A stretch of DNA of 62,436 nucleotides, from assembly GCA_945876435.1 (NCBI GenBank), contig CAMCOD010000009.1, forward strand, positions 1 to 62,436. Reading direction: 5' to 3'. Made by a program: the position numbers and the translations under genes. The notes beneath the pieces are model-generated. The model did no database searches. It saw nothing but the letters and a program-made list of their open reading frames with translations, and was not told where the DNA came from. Shown piece by piece: positions 6,872 to 16,197 of the stretch (positions are counted from its first letter, which is position 1; every line of letters begins with the position of its first letter). Origin of the DNA: an uncultured Clostridia bacterium. GTDB lineage: Bacteria > Bacillota > Clostridia > Oscillospirales > Ruminococcaceae.

Positions 6872-8785
6872 ATGATCGTATCATTGGAACATGTGAGTAA
6901 ATATTACGGTGCGGAACTGATTCTCAAAGACATTACCACTTCCGTTCAGGATAAAGACCGGATCGGCCTGGTGGGACCCAACGGTGAGGGAAAATCCACC
7001 TTGCTGAACATGATCGCCGCAGGTCTGGACTATGAGGAAGGCGAAATCACCCTCTCCTCCGGCGCTACCATTGGCTATCTCCGCCAAAACAGCGGCTTGT
7101 CCAACGGCCGAAGCATTCAGGAAGAAATGCGCAGCGTTTTTTCCGACCTGCTGGCTCTTGGTGAAGAGGTGGAACAGCTCCACCAGCAGATGGCGCTCCA
7201 TCACGATGAACCGGAATTGCTGGAGAAGCTGACCGCCCTTTATTCCCAAAAGCAGGCCCTCTTTGAGCAGCGTGAGGGATACTCCATTGATGTGAAAATC
7301 AATATGATTTTAAGCGGCATGGGTTTTGCCAATTATGACCGCAACACCATAACCGATAATCTCTCCGGCGGTGAAAAAACCCGGCTCGCCATTGCCCAAC
7401 TTCTTCTGCGGGAACCAAACCTGCTGATTCTGGACGAGCCTACCAACCATCTGGACTTTAAAACCCTTGGCTGGCTGGAAGAATACCTCCAATCCTACAA
7501 AGGAGCTTTGCTGGTGGTATCCCATGACCGTTATTTCCTGGATCACCTGGTAAACAAGATCTGGGAGATCGAGCGCTGTACGCTCAGCGAATACAACGGC
7601 AATTACAGCAGCTATGTAAAACAGAAAAAGGAGCGGGTGGAACGCCAATTAAAGGAATATGAAATGCAGCAGCAGCAAATCGCCAGCATGGAGGATTTTG
7701 TTGCGCGGAATCTGGTTCGGGCCACCACATCCAAAATGGCCAAATCCCGCCGAAACGCTTTGGAGCGCATGGAGCGCATTGAAAAGCCCCAACTTTGGAG
7801 CAAAAAAGCCTCTTTCTCTTTTGAATATGGTGAGGAACCGGTAAAGGATGTGCTTCACGCCGAAGGAATGGCGATTTCCGTCGGTCTTGGAGAAAATCGC
7901 AAGACTCTTTGCCAAAATCTTGATATTGATGTCCTTCGAGGTGAGAAAATCGCCTTCATCGGTCCAAACGGCGTGGGCAAATCCTCTCTTCTGAAAGCGC
8001 TGATGGGCTTGATCCCTTGTGAATACCGTCGGCTGGATTGGGGCCGCAAGGTTAAAATCTCTTACTATGACCAGGAAAACCGCCAGCTTTCCCCGGAAAA
8101 ACGGGCCATCGACGAGATCTGGGATCGATTTCCCGCCATGGTGGAAACCGAAGTTCGCAATATTCTTGGACGGGTGCTGCTTTCCGGCGAGGATGTGTAC
8201 AAAGAAGTGGGCCAGCTTTCCGGCGGCGAACGGGCAAAAGTAGCCTTCGCGGTTATGATGCTGGAGCGGGGAAACGTTCTGGTCATGGACGAGCCTACCA
8301 ACCATTTGGATATCGCCAGCAAAGAGATGCTGGAGGACGCCTTGGACTCCTTCACCGGCACGCTGATCATGGTTTCCCATGACCGCTACCTGCTGAACAA
8401 GATCCCAACCAAAATCATTGAAATGCACCCCAGTGGTCTGGAAATCTATAACGGCCGTTACGATTACTATCTGGAACACCGCCGGGAACCGGAAGTAAAA
8501 GCTCCTGAGAAAAATGAGGCTTCCAAAGAAAACGCTCAGAAATACCACCGCAGCAAACAGGAACGGGCTCACCAGGTAGCGGTACAGAAACGCATTGCCC
8601 TTTTGGAAAAAATGACGGAAGAAAACGAGAGCCTGGTGGAGGAACTGACCGCCCAAATGGCGCTGCCGGATGTCGCCTCCGATTATCAGAAGGTGGAAGA
8701 AATCTGTCAGAAGATTGAGGAACTGAAAAAACAGAACGAGGCTTATTCCGAAGAATGGCTGCTGCTCTGTGAAGATCTGGACTGA
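6872..8785 (+). CDS. ABC-F family ATPase, YdiF type
   Basis: ABC-F proteins are soluble, bind the ribosomal E site and relieve stalled or drug-bound ribosomes. This 637-residue protein has two nucleotide-binding domains. Walker A motifs are GPNGEGKST and GPNGVGKSS, signatures LSGGEKTRL and LSGGERAKV, and both Walker B motifs end in DEPTNHLD. Between them (about 235-320) is the ABC-F linker. A charged coiled-coil tail of about 110 residues follows the second domain. There are no membrane segments. The ATG follows CAGGAG; the frame opens 12 codons earlier. A translation-factor or antibiotic-resistance role cannot be decided from sequence. Confidence 0.92.
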   Translation: MIVSLEHVSKYYGAELILKDITTSVQDKDRIGLVGPNGEGKSTLLNMIAAGLDYEEGEITLSSGATIGYLRQNSGLSNGRSIQEEMRSVFSDLLALGEEVEQLHQQMALHHDEPELLEKLTALYSQKQALFEQREGYSIDVKINMILSGMGFANYDRNTITDNLSGGEKTRLAIAQLLLREPNLLILDEPTNHLDFKTLGWLEEYLQSYKGALLVVSHDRYFLDHLVNKIWEIERCTLSEYNGNYSSYVKQKKERVERQLKEYEMQQQQIASMEDFVARNLVRATTSKMAKSRRNALERMERIEKPQLWSKKASFSFEYGEEPVKDVLHAEGMAISVGLGENRKTLCQNLDIDVLRGEKIAFIGPNGVGKSSLLKALMGLIPCEYRRLDWGRKVKISYYDQENRQLSPEKRAIDEIWDRFPAMVETEVRNILGRVLLSGEDVYKEVGQLSGGERAKVAFAVMMLERGNVLVMDEPTNHLDIASKEMLEDALDSFTGTLIMVSHDRYLLNKIPTKIIEMHPSGLEIYNGRYDYYLEHRREPEVKAPEKNEASKENAQKYHRSKQERAHQVAVQKRIALLEKMTEENESLVEELTAQMALPDVASDYQKVEEICQKIEELKKQNEAYSEEWLLLCEDLD

Positions 8786-8821
8786 TTCCATAAAATCCAA
8801 ATACGGAAAGAAGAAGTGAAC

Positions 8822-10009
8822 ATGAAACTGGATTGGAACCGAAAATACACAACGATCGCCATTTATGCCTTTCTTGTAATCGCGGCAGGATTGCTTTTTC
8901 AGAACGTAGTTTCCAATATCCCGCCGCTGACCAAATATCTTGGCATCATCGGCGACCTTCTGATGCCGTTTGCCGTCGGCGGAGCCATCGCCTATATTCT
9001 GAATCCGGTGCTCAACTGGATCGAGAACAGCCTTTTCCCGATGATTTTCGGGAAAAGGGTCAGCCGGCGCGCCCGAAGGAACCTCTCTGTCCTGTTAAGC
9101 TATCTGTTTTTGTTTTTTATCATCTGCCTTTTTGCCCTGATCGTTCTGCCGCAGATTTATATCAGCATACGCAATCTTCTGGACCAAAGCTCCAACTATG
9201 TGAGTGAAGTACAGAAATTCTTTAATATGCTTACCACCAATTACGGCGATAACCCGGTGGTACTGCGGATACTTCAGCAAATTTACGACTCCGCTCAGAC
9301 CATCATCCAGCAAAGCTATAAATTGATCTCCAATGTAGTCCCCATGATCGCCAATGTGGCGATTGGAGTGACCAACAGCGTTTTCGACGCCATTATGGGA
9401 CTGATCATCTCTATTTATATGCTTTTGTCCAAAGAAACCTTTGCCGCCCAGCTGAAAAAACTGCTCTCCGCCCTGTTTTCCCGAAATTCCGTGGACAATC
9501 TTCTTACCATCGCTCACGACAGCAATGAGATTTTCTGCGGTTTCATTACCGGAAAACTTGTGGATTCCTTCATTATCGGCGTGATTTGCTTTGTGGGAAC
9601 AACCATGATGAATACACCGTATGCCATGCTGGTCAGCGTCATTGTTGGCGTCACCAACATTATTCCATACTTTGGTCCTTTCATCGGCGCGATCCCCAGC
9701 ATCTTCCTGATCCTGCTGGCTGACCCGGCCAAAGCACTTTCGTTCTCCATTTTCATTCTGATTCTTCAGCAGGTAGACGGAAATATTATCGGCCCAAAGA
9801 TTTTAGGAGACTCGACTGGTCTGTCTGCCTTCTGGGTTGTCTTTTCCGTGACCTTCTTCGGCGGACTTTTTGGCTTTGTTGGCATGCTCATTGGTGTACC
9901 CACCTTTGCCGTTATCTACAGCCTGATCCGCCGTGTCGCCGAGTACAGCCTGCGAAAAAAGGAATGGCTACCAGCACTGCTTCCTATGCTTCTCCCAATC
10001 ATCCTCTGA
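8822..10009 (+). CDS. AI-2E family transporter-like permease
   Basis: A 395-residue integral membrane protein of the AI-2E/PerM family. Paired hydrophobic helices lie at about 14-60 and 85-110, followed by an amphipathic stretch and about four more helices in the C-terminal half. The conserved region around GVTNIIPYFGPFIGAIPS and DGNIIGPKILG is typical. Members export small molecules or ions, so the substrate is not implied by the family name. The ATG is preferred over a GTG two codons earlier, being better placed behind GAAAGAAG. It follows the ABC-F gene closely and precedes the helicase gene. Confidence 0.9.
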   Translation: MKLDWNRKYTTIAIYAFLVIAAGLLFQNVVSNIPPLTKYLGIIGDLLMPFAVGGAIAYILNPVLNWIENSLFPMIFGKRVSRRARRNLSVLLSYLFLFFIICLFALIVLPQIYISIRNLLDQSSNYVSEVQKFFNMLTTNYGDNPVVLRILQQIYDSAQTIIQQSYKLISNVVPMIANVAIGVTNSVFDAIMGLIISIYMLLSKETFAAQLKKLLSALFSRNSVDNLLTIAHDSNEIFCGFITGKLVDSFIIGVICFVGTTMMNTPYAMLVSVIVGVTNIIPYFGPFIGAIPSIFLILLADPAKALSFSIFILILQQVDGNIIGPKILGDSTGLSAFWVVFSVTFFGGLFGFVGMLIGVPTFAVIYSLIRRVAEYSLRKKEWLPALLPMLLPIIL

Positions 10010-10014
10010 TTGAT

Positions 10015-10086
10015 ATGGCAAAAAAAGAAAAAAAGCAGCCTGTCAAACCTCTCCCGGAACAGTCCAATGAGAAAGGAAGGCCCTGA
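10015..10086 (+). CDS. Possible 23-residue small ORF before the helicase gene
   Basis: The ATG begins a lysine-rich 23-residue frame (MAKKEKKQPVKPLPEQ...) whose TGA overlaps the ATG of the helicase gene as TGATG, the usual geometry of translational coupling. I see no convincing ribosome binding site in front of it, so it may be spacer. It is listed because the coupling geometry is exact. Confidence 0.25.
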   Translation: MAKKEKKQPVKPLPEQSNEKGRP

Positions 10087-12170
10087 TGTCCTTAGTCATT
10101 CCGGATTATTTGAAGCAGCGCTTTGATATTACACTTCATCAGCAGCAAATAGAAGCATTGGACGCCGTAGAGGGTCCAGTGCTTCTTCTTGCTGTTCCGG
10201 GGGCAGGCAAAACCACGGTAATGGTTGCCCGCATCGCTCACATGATTGCCAACTGCGGCATCCGGCCGGATCAAATTCTCACCATCACTTTCTCCAAAGC
10301 GGGAGCCGCTGACATGAAACAGCGCTACGAAACCCTTTTCTCCCCTCTGGGCTGGTCGACGCCTCAGTTTTCAACCATTCACGCTTTCTGTTACCGGGTT
10401 TTGCGTTCGTACTGCCGCTTAACCGGTGGACAAATCCCGGATCTGCTGGAAAGCCAGAGCGGTATGAAAGGCCGCAGCGCAGTTCTGCGTGATCTGTACA
10501 GCAAAATCAACCGGGAATTCCTCGCAGAGGATGTTGAAGAGGAACTGGTTTCCAATCTGAGTCTGATCAAAAACAGCATGCTGAGTAAGGACGAAGTGTG
10601 CGAGCTGGAAACGGATATCCCACGGCTTTGGGAATTGTACGAGGCTTATGGCTCTTATAAGCGCAGTCACAACCTGATGGATTTTGACGATATGCTGGGC
10701 TATGCTTTTACCGCCTTGCGGAAATATCCCCAGCTCTGTGACAGCTACCGGAAAAAATACCCTTTTCTCTGCGTGGATGAGGCGCAGGATACTTCCCGGC
10801 TGCAGCATGAAATTATCCGGCTGGTGGCCGCGCCTCAAAACAATCTGTTTATGGTCGGCGATGAGGATCAGAGTATTTACCGCTTTCGCGGCGCTGACCC
10901 TCAGACTCTTATGGACTTCCCCCGGCTTTATCCCGGCGCGAGAATCTTAAAAATGGAAGAAAATTTCCGCAGCAGTCGAAATATTGTTGAGCGAGCAGCG
11001 GTTTTTATCGCTCAAAATAAGAACCGTTATGAGAAAAACATGATAAGCCACGCCCCAGCGGGAGTACCCATAGAAACCCCGAAACTTCACGATATGAGCG
11101 AAGAGTATCAACTTGTTTTGGACACAGTCCGCCAGCAGAACGGGACCTGCGCAGTCATCTACCGCAACAACTTCTCCGCCATCCCTTTGGTGGATCTTCT
11201 GGACCGAAAGGGGATCCCCTTCTACATTCGTGACCATCGGGCCGCTATCCGCAACCATTATGTGGTCAGTGATGTTCTCGCTTTTTTGGCTTTAAGCTTT
11301 GACCCCAGCGATCTGCGGGCTTTCAGTCGCGTTTTTCACAAAACCAGCGCCTACATCAAACGAAATCTTCTGCACAGCATGGATACTTCCCCATTGGCCG
11401 CCGGCGAAAGCTGGTTTGACCGGATTCTGGAACAGCAGTCGGACGCAAGCAGTTCCGGGAGAGCCCATTATATTTCTGCTATGATCGCTTCTTTGCGGAC
11501 TATGAAGCCGCAGAAGGCCATTGAAACCATTCTGGGTCCCATCGGCTATCTGGATTTCCTCCAGTATACCTGTGGAAGTTCCTTCTCCAACCAGGCCCAC
11601 AAGCTGTCAGCCTTGCAGCAGCTGGCCGCAAGAGTCAATACCGTGGAAGCGTTTTTGGACCGTATTGACGGAATGGACCAAATCATCCGGGATCACAGCC
11701 AGCAAAACTCCAGTTCTCTCACCCTCACCACCGCCCATGCCTCCAAAGGCTTGGAATTTGACACCGTCATTCTTTTGGACGCGGTGGATGATATTTTCCC
11801 AGGCCATACTGCCGTAGAAGATGAGAAAAGGGGAAACACCGACTCGATGGAGGAGGAAGCACGACTCTTTTATGTGGCCTGCACACGAGCCCGCCAGAGG
11901 CTGATCATTCCTCAGTCCGATTTTTCCGGGGATGCACCTATCACTCCTTCCCGCTTCATTTCCCGTCTGGTGCAAGACCCTCTTAACGCCGCAATCAGTG
12001 GAACAAAAGGCATATTTCCCGGCATGAGACTTTGCCACAGCAGCTTCGGCGAGGGACAGGTTATGAGCATTGACCGGGAAAGAGGCCGCTTTGTCTGCTT
12101 CTTTAAGGAAAAAGGTACTCGAACGCTGACTCTGGATATTCTAAGCAGCGGAAAAATAAAACCATTATAG
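10086..12170 (+). CDS. UvrD/PcrA-like superfamily 1A DNA helicase
   Basis: ATP-driven 3'-5' DNA helicases of this group act in repair and in removing proteins from DNA. The motifs appear in order: Walker A VPGAGKTT near residue 38, motif Ia TFSKAGA, Walker B DEAQD near 228, motif III GDEDQSIYRFRGA, and motifs V and VI in THASKGLEFD-type and YVACTRAR segments. The C-terminal 45 residues (SFGEGQVMSID...) resemble the Tudor-like domain of PcrA. At 694 residues it is a little shorter than PcrA/UvrD, so it may be a paralogue. The ATG follows AAAGGAAGG. Confidence 0.9.
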   Translation: MSLVIPDYLKQRFDITLHQQQIEALDAVEGPVLLLAVPGAGKTTVMVARIAHMIANCGIRPDQILTITFSKAGAADMKQRYETLFSPLGWSTPQFSTIHAFCYRVLRSYCRLTGGQIPDLLESQSGMKGRSAVLRDLYSKINREFLAEDVEEELVSNLSLIKNSMLSKDEVCELETDIPRLWELYEAYGSYKRSHNLMDFDDMLGYAFTALRKYPQLCDSYRKKYPFLCVDEAQDTSRLQHEIIRLVAAPQNNLFMVGDEDQSIYRFRGADPQTLMDFPRLYPGARILKMEENFRSSRNIVERAAVFIAQNKNRYEKNMISHAPAGVPIETPKLHDMSEEYQLVLDTVRQQNGTCAVIYRNNFSAIPLVDLLDRKGIPFYIRDHRAAIRNHYVVSDVLAFLALSFDPSDLRAFSRVFHKTSAYIKRNLLHSMDTSPLAAGESWFDRILEQQSDASSSGRAHYISAMIASLRTMKPQKAIETILGPIGYLDFLQYTCGSSFSNQAHKLSALQQLAARVNTVEAFLDRIDGMDQIIRDHSQQNSSSLTLTTAHASKGLEFDTVILLDAVDDIFPGHTAVEDEKRGNTDSMEEEARLFYVACTRARQRLIIPQSDFSGDAPITPSRFISRLVQDPLNAAISGTKGIFPGMRLCHSSFGEGQVMSIDRERGRFVCFFKEKGTRTLTLDILSSGKIKPL

Positions 12171-12182
12171 AGGTGTAAGCTT

Positions 12183-13016
12183 ATGAATTATCTTACCTGC
12201 CCGGTCTGCGGAGAAACCTTGCAGAAGGCTGAACGCAGCTACCGCTGCCCAAAGGGACACAGCTTTGATCTGGCCGCCTCCGGCTACCTGCATTTGCTGC
12301 CGTCCAACAAAATGCACTCCAAGCTCCCCGGGGACAACAAACAGATGGTAACGGCCCGCCGGGATTTTTTAAGAAAAGGCTATTATCAGCCGGTCAGCGA
12401 CAAATTAAACGCTGTTATCGCAGCGGAACTGGGCCAAAATCACAAGAAACAGCCTTTTATCCTGGATGTTGGCTGCGGCGAAGGCTACTATACCTCCCGG
12501 TTGGAAGCTTTCCTCCGGGAAAAAGCCATCCATTCCACTGTCTGCGGCATGGATATTTCCAAACTGGCTGTCAACGCGGCTGCCAAAGCCTGCAAAACGG
12601 TTCAATGGGCGGTGGCCAGCTCCTTTGACCTGCCAGTTGCTGACCAATCCTGCGATGTGCTGATTAGTATGTTTGCTCCGATTTGCATGGAGGAATTTCG
12701 CCGGGTTCTGCGAAAAAACGGCGCTTTGGTCTTTGCTGTCACTTCCACCCGGCACCTGTGGGAGCTGAAAGAAGCGATCTATGACGAACCCTATGAGAAT
12801 AAAAAGGAAGATCATCAGTATGAAGGCTTTGTTTTTGAACAAAAGCACAAGGTCCAGAGCAGCATACACCTTCCTTGTCAGGAGGACATCGCCAATCTGT
12901 TCGCTATGACACCTTACTATTATAAATCCTCTGTGGAAACTTCCCGCCGTGTGGCTGCTCTGGAACAGTTGGACACTATAATTGATGTGGATATTCTGGT
13001 TTATCGGAAAATTTAA
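12183..13016 (+). CDS. RlmA-like 23S rRNA (guanine-N1)-methyltransferase
   Basis: RlmA enzymes methylate N1 of a guanine in 23S rRNA helix 35 (G745 or G748) using S-adenosylmethionine. This 277-residue protein starts with the family's zinc-finger pattern Cys6, Cys9, Cys22 and His26, followed by the FDLAASGYLHLL segment. A class I methyltransferase domain has motif I ILDVGCGEGYYT near residue 95. It starts 12 bp after the helicase gene with an AGAGGTGTAAG ribosome binding site and ends at a bidirectional terminator. The exact target base (RlmA I or II type, the latter linked to tylosin resistance) cannot be read from sequence. Confidence 0.85.
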   Translation: MNYLTCPVCGETLQKAERSYRCPKGHSFDLAASGYLHLLPSNKMHSKLPGDNKQMVTARRDFLRKGYYQPVSDKLNAVIAAELGQNHKKQPFILDVGCGEGYYTSRLEAFLREKAIHSTVCGMDISKLAVNAAAKACKTVQWAVASSFDLPVADQSCDVLISMFAPICMEEFRRVLRKNGALVFAVTSTRHLWELKEAIYDEPYENKKEDHQYEGFVFEQKHKVQSSIHLPCQEDIANLFAMTPYYYKSSVETSRRVAALEQLDTIIDVDILVYRKI

Positions 13017-13018
13017 GC

Positions 13019-13051
13019 AATAAAAAAGAGCCCTTAGGGCTCTTTTTTATT
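13019..13051. terminator. Bidirectional intrinsic terminator
   Basis: AAAAAAGAGCCC and GGGCTCTTTTTT flank a TTA loop between two convergent genes, the RlmA-like gene and the ClpE-like gene. A T tract is present in both directions. Confidence 0.92.
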
Positions 13052-13053
13052 GC

Positions 13054-15372
13054 TTACAGGCTCAACAGCCGAATATTCCCATCCTCCGCAGTCACGCGAA
13101 CCACAGAAGGGACGTTGTCGCCTTGTTCCACCAGCATATTGCACAGTGGATCCTCCACATTTTGACGGATCACCTTGCGCAGATCCCGGGCGCCGCCCTT
13201 CTGGCCGTAGGCTTTGTGGGAGATCGCGGCCAGAGCCTCCTCATCATAATCGAACTGAACGCCTTTATCTGCCAAAGGCTCTTTCAGTTCGTCCAGCATA
13301 AGGGCCGCAATTTTGCGGAAGGCATCCTCACTGAGCGGATCAAACACCACGATCTCATCCACACGGCCCAAAAACTCCGGACGCAGGAACTGGGACAGAC
13401 TCTTCATCGCCTTATCCCTTGCAATATCCCCTTCCGTTTTGTTAAAGCCAAGGGAAGCACTGCCAGTCTCACTGCCGGCATTAGAAGTCATAATAATAAC
13501 CGTGCTTTCAAAGGAAACATTTCTGCCCTGTGCGTCGGTGATCTTACCTTCATCCAGAATTTGCAGCAGAATATTCATCACATCCGGGTGTGCCTTTTCG
13601 ATTTCATCAAAAAGCACCACAGAATAAGGCCGGCGGCGAACTTTTTCCGTCAGCTGACCAGCTTCATCATAGCCAACATAGCCGGGAGGCGCGCCAATGA
13701 TTCGCGCGACGGAGTGCTTCTCCATAAATTCCGACATATCCAGACGGATCAACGGGTTGGTGGCATCAAACAGCTCCTCGGACAAAACTTTTACCAGCTC
13801 GGTTTTGCCTACGCCGGTAGGGCCGACAAAAATAAAGGAAGCGGGACGGCGTTTTTTACTGATCTGCACACGAGAGCGTTTCACCGCTTTGGCAACCAGT
13901 TCCACCGCCTGATCCTGACCGATAATACGGCGTTTGAGAGCTTCTTCCAATCCGGCCACCCGCTGCAATTCCGATTCTCGAATCTTGCTTGCCGGAATAC
14001 CGGTCCACAGCTCGATGACCTTGGCCAGATCCTCCTCCGTCACCTGCATACCCAGAGCCTTTTGCTCCAACTCCGCACGTTCTTTGTCCAGCTGAATAAT
14101 CTTGGATTTGCTTTCCGCCAGTTTTTCGTAATCGATGTCCCCGCTCTTTTGCTCCTCTTCTTCCACAAAACTGCGGCAGGAATCCAGTTCTCTGCCCAAC
14201 TGGTCATAGCGGGACAGTTCCGTATTCCGCAAAGAGGCGCAGGAACAAGCCTCATCCAGCAGATCAATGGCCTTATCCGGCAGGAAGCGGTCATTGATAT
14301 AACGCTCCGACAAAAGCACTGCCTTGTGGGCAATGGCATCGCTGACCTGTACCCGATGGAAGTCTTCATAGTATTTCTTGATGCCGGAAAGGATCTCAAT
14401 GGAGGCACTGATCGTCGGTTCCTCTACTGTTACCGGCTGGAATCGCCGCTCCAAAGCGGCATCCTTCTCGATGTGCTTGCGATATTCGTCAAATGTGGTG
14501 GCACCGATTACCTGGATCTCTCCTCTGGACAGAGCCGGTTTCAGAATATTGGCGGCATTCATAGAGCCTTCCGCATCTCCCGCTCCCACCAGAGAATGGA
14601 CTTCGTCAATGAACAGGATCACATTGCCCCGGCGCTTCACATCCTCCAGAAGTCCCTTTACCCGGCTTTCAAACTGGCCCCGGAACTGGGTGCCAGCCAC
14701 CAGAGAGGTCAGGTCCAGCAGGAACAGTTCTTTCCCCTGAAGCATGGCAGGTACATTGCCGCTGGCCAAACGCTGAGCGATTCCTTCCGCCACAGCGGTT
14801 TTACCGACGCCCGGTTCACCGATCAAACAGGGATTGTTCTTTGTCCGGCGGTTCAGGATCTGCATCACCCGCTCAATCTCTCTTTCCCGTCCAATAATCT
14901 GGTCGATTTTTCCGTTCCGGGCTTTTTCACAGAGATTTTCACAGTGGGCGTCCAAAAACTTGTATTTTTTCTTGTCTTTCTCTTTATTTTTCTTTTGTTT
15001 AAAGGCTTCTTTTTCCTCTTCAGCGGCAGAAGCCTCCTGATTTCTTTCTCCGGCGGAATTCATCAGGGAGTGGAAGAGATTTTCCAGCGCTGGAAGCTGT
15101 TGAGCGCCGCCCATTTCAAAGTCGCTATCTCCATCCTCTTCCTCATAATCCCCCATTTGGTCGGATAGAGCCATCATTTGCTGGTTCATTGCCTCCAGTT
15201 CCTCCTCGCTGATGCCCAGCTTATCCAGCATAGCGCTGACCTGCGGGATCCCCAGTTCCTTGGCGCATTGGATGCATAAACCTTCATTGATTACCTTGCC
15301 GTTTTCCTCCCGGCCAATAAAAACCACTGCCATTCTTTTTTTGCAGCGGGAACAGAGCATATTTGAATTCAT
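13054..15372 (-). CDS. ClpE-like AAA+ protein unfoldase
   Basis: Clp ATPases unfold proteins for ClpP or remodel aggregates. This 772-residue protein starts with a four-cysteine zinc finger (Cys7, Cys10, Cys33, Cys36), as in ClpE, instead of the two N-terminal Clp repeats of ClpC or ClpB. A charged low-complexity linker (about 75-138) follows. The first AAA+ domain has Walker A GEPGVGKT at about 185 and Walker B LFIDEVH; the second has GPTGVGKT and [12 protein letters not shown]. ClpE is usually about 700 residues, the excess being the charged linker. ClpE genes are usually under CtsR control, but I found no CtsR box. No clpP, ctsR or mcsAB is in the window. An ATG four codons in is an alternative start. 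Confidence 0.87.
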   Translation of the reverse strand: MNSNMLCSRCKKRMAVVFIGREENGKVINEGLCIQCAKELGIPQVSAMLDKLGISEEELEAMNQQMMALSDQMGDYEEEDGDSDFEMGGAQQLPALENLFHSLMNSAGERNQEASAAEEEKEAFKQKKNKEKDKKKYKFLDAHCENLCEKARNGKIDQIIGREREIERVMQILNRRTKNNPCLIGEPGVGKTAVAEGIAQRLASGNVPAMLQGKELFLLDLTSLVAGTQFRGQFESRVKGLLEDVKRRGNVILFIDEVHSLVGAGDAEGSMNAANILKPALSRGEIQVIGATTFDEYRKHIEKDAALERRFQPVTVEEPTISASIEILSGIKKYYEDFHRVQVSDAIAHKAVLLSERYINDRFLPDKAIDLLDEACSCASLRNTELSRYDQLGRELDSCRSFVEEEEQKSGDIDYEKLAESKSKIIQLDKERAELEQKALGMQVTEEDLAKVIELWTGIPASKIRESELQRVAGLEEALKRRIIGQDQAVELVAKAVKRSRVQISKKRRPASFIFVGPTGVGKTELVKVLSEELFDATNPLIRLDMSEFMEKHSVARIIGAPPGYVGYDEAGQLTEKVRRRPYSVVLFDEIEKAHPDVMNILLQILDEGKITDAQGRNVSFESTVIIMTSNAGSETGSASLGFNKTEGDIARDKAMKSLSQFLRPEFLGRVDEIVVFDPLSEDAFRKIAALMLDELKEPLADKGVQFDYDEEALAAISHKAYGQKGGARDLRKVIRQNVEDPLCNMLVEQGDNVPSVVRVTAEDGNIRLLSL

Positions 15373-15459
15373 AAAATCTAATTCGATCCTTTCTGTTTAC
15401 TAAAACCTTCCTGATTAGGATAGCACCAAATCATGAACCTGTTGTGAAAATTTCAAGAC

Positions 15460-16167
15460 CTAATTCAAAAACTGAAAGGGATTGAACTGGTATATCCTGC
15501 TCCAGAGAAAGGTATCCATGATCAGACTCTCATTAAAGAAAGCCGGCGGGTTTGGAATGAAATACAGAATAAAACGGGCAGCCAAAGCAATCAGGTACAA
15601 GTTGATGCAACCCTGAAGAAGTCCCAGAACACCACCGAAAAATCGGTCAACTGTTTTTATGACAGGCAGCTTAAAGACAAAGCCCACAGCCTTGGCAAAA
15701 TGACGGACCAAGAAGCAGAACAGAGCAAAGAACAGAAGGAACAGCACAATATGAATAAAACCGGTGACAGCCGGTTCCACCAACTGCTGCTCCAGCGCTT
15801 CCACCGCGTTAGTGATCGAGTTTCCTACGGCATTTTGCAATTGCTGGCTGTCGGAAATGCCATAAAAGTTTGCCACAAAATCCGGCAGAGCATCCGCCGC
15901 TTCCCGCAGACTTTCCAGAATCTCACTCATGCTGGTGGAATCCGCAATTGCCTCCTGGAGGAAACGCCTCAGCCTGTTTTTCAAAAACAGATTATAAATC
16001 AACTGTGATCCCGCTTTTCCGATAAAAAGCGCTCCAAAGAAAGCAGCGATCCTGCCCACAAAGGTGGTAAATGTCTCCGCGAAGCCAATACGGGCACTTT
16101 TATTGACAGCCAGCAGCAGAATCAGAACCGCCGCGGCATCATATAAAACCAAAAGTAACAGTTCCAT
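15460..16167 (-). CDS. CvpA-family membrane protein
   Basis: A 235-residue protein with N-terminal helices at about 3-20 and 35-55, a roughly 80-residue mostly helical soluble segment, then two more helices at about 135-160 and 180-203. This is a CvpA (colicin V production) fold with a long internal loop. Biochemical function is unknown for the family. It lies 30 bp after the DUF5711-like gene and probably shares its transcript. Similarity is by hydropathy and the DRFFGGVLGLLQG segment, so the call is moderate. Confidence 0.7.
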   Translation of the reverse strand: MELLLLVLYDAAAVLILLLAVNKSARIGFAETFTTFVGRIAAFFGALFIGKAGSQLIYNLFLKNRLRRFLQEAIADSTSMSEILESLREAADALPDFVANFYGISDSQQLQNAVGNSITNAVEALEQQLVEPAVTGFIHIVLFLLFFALFCFLVRHFAKAVGFVFKLPVIKTVDRFFGGVLGLLQGCINLYLIALAARFILYFIPNPPAFFNESLIMDTFLWSRIYQFNPFQFLN

Positions 16168-16197
16168 AATACAACTCCATATTCCCTATGATCTGTT

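Noticed and set aside
7649..8800. Long minus-strand frame inside the ABC-F gene
   Set aside because: Antisense shadow: the plus strand carries intact ABC-F motifs and the minus frame lacks any domain signature or start signal.
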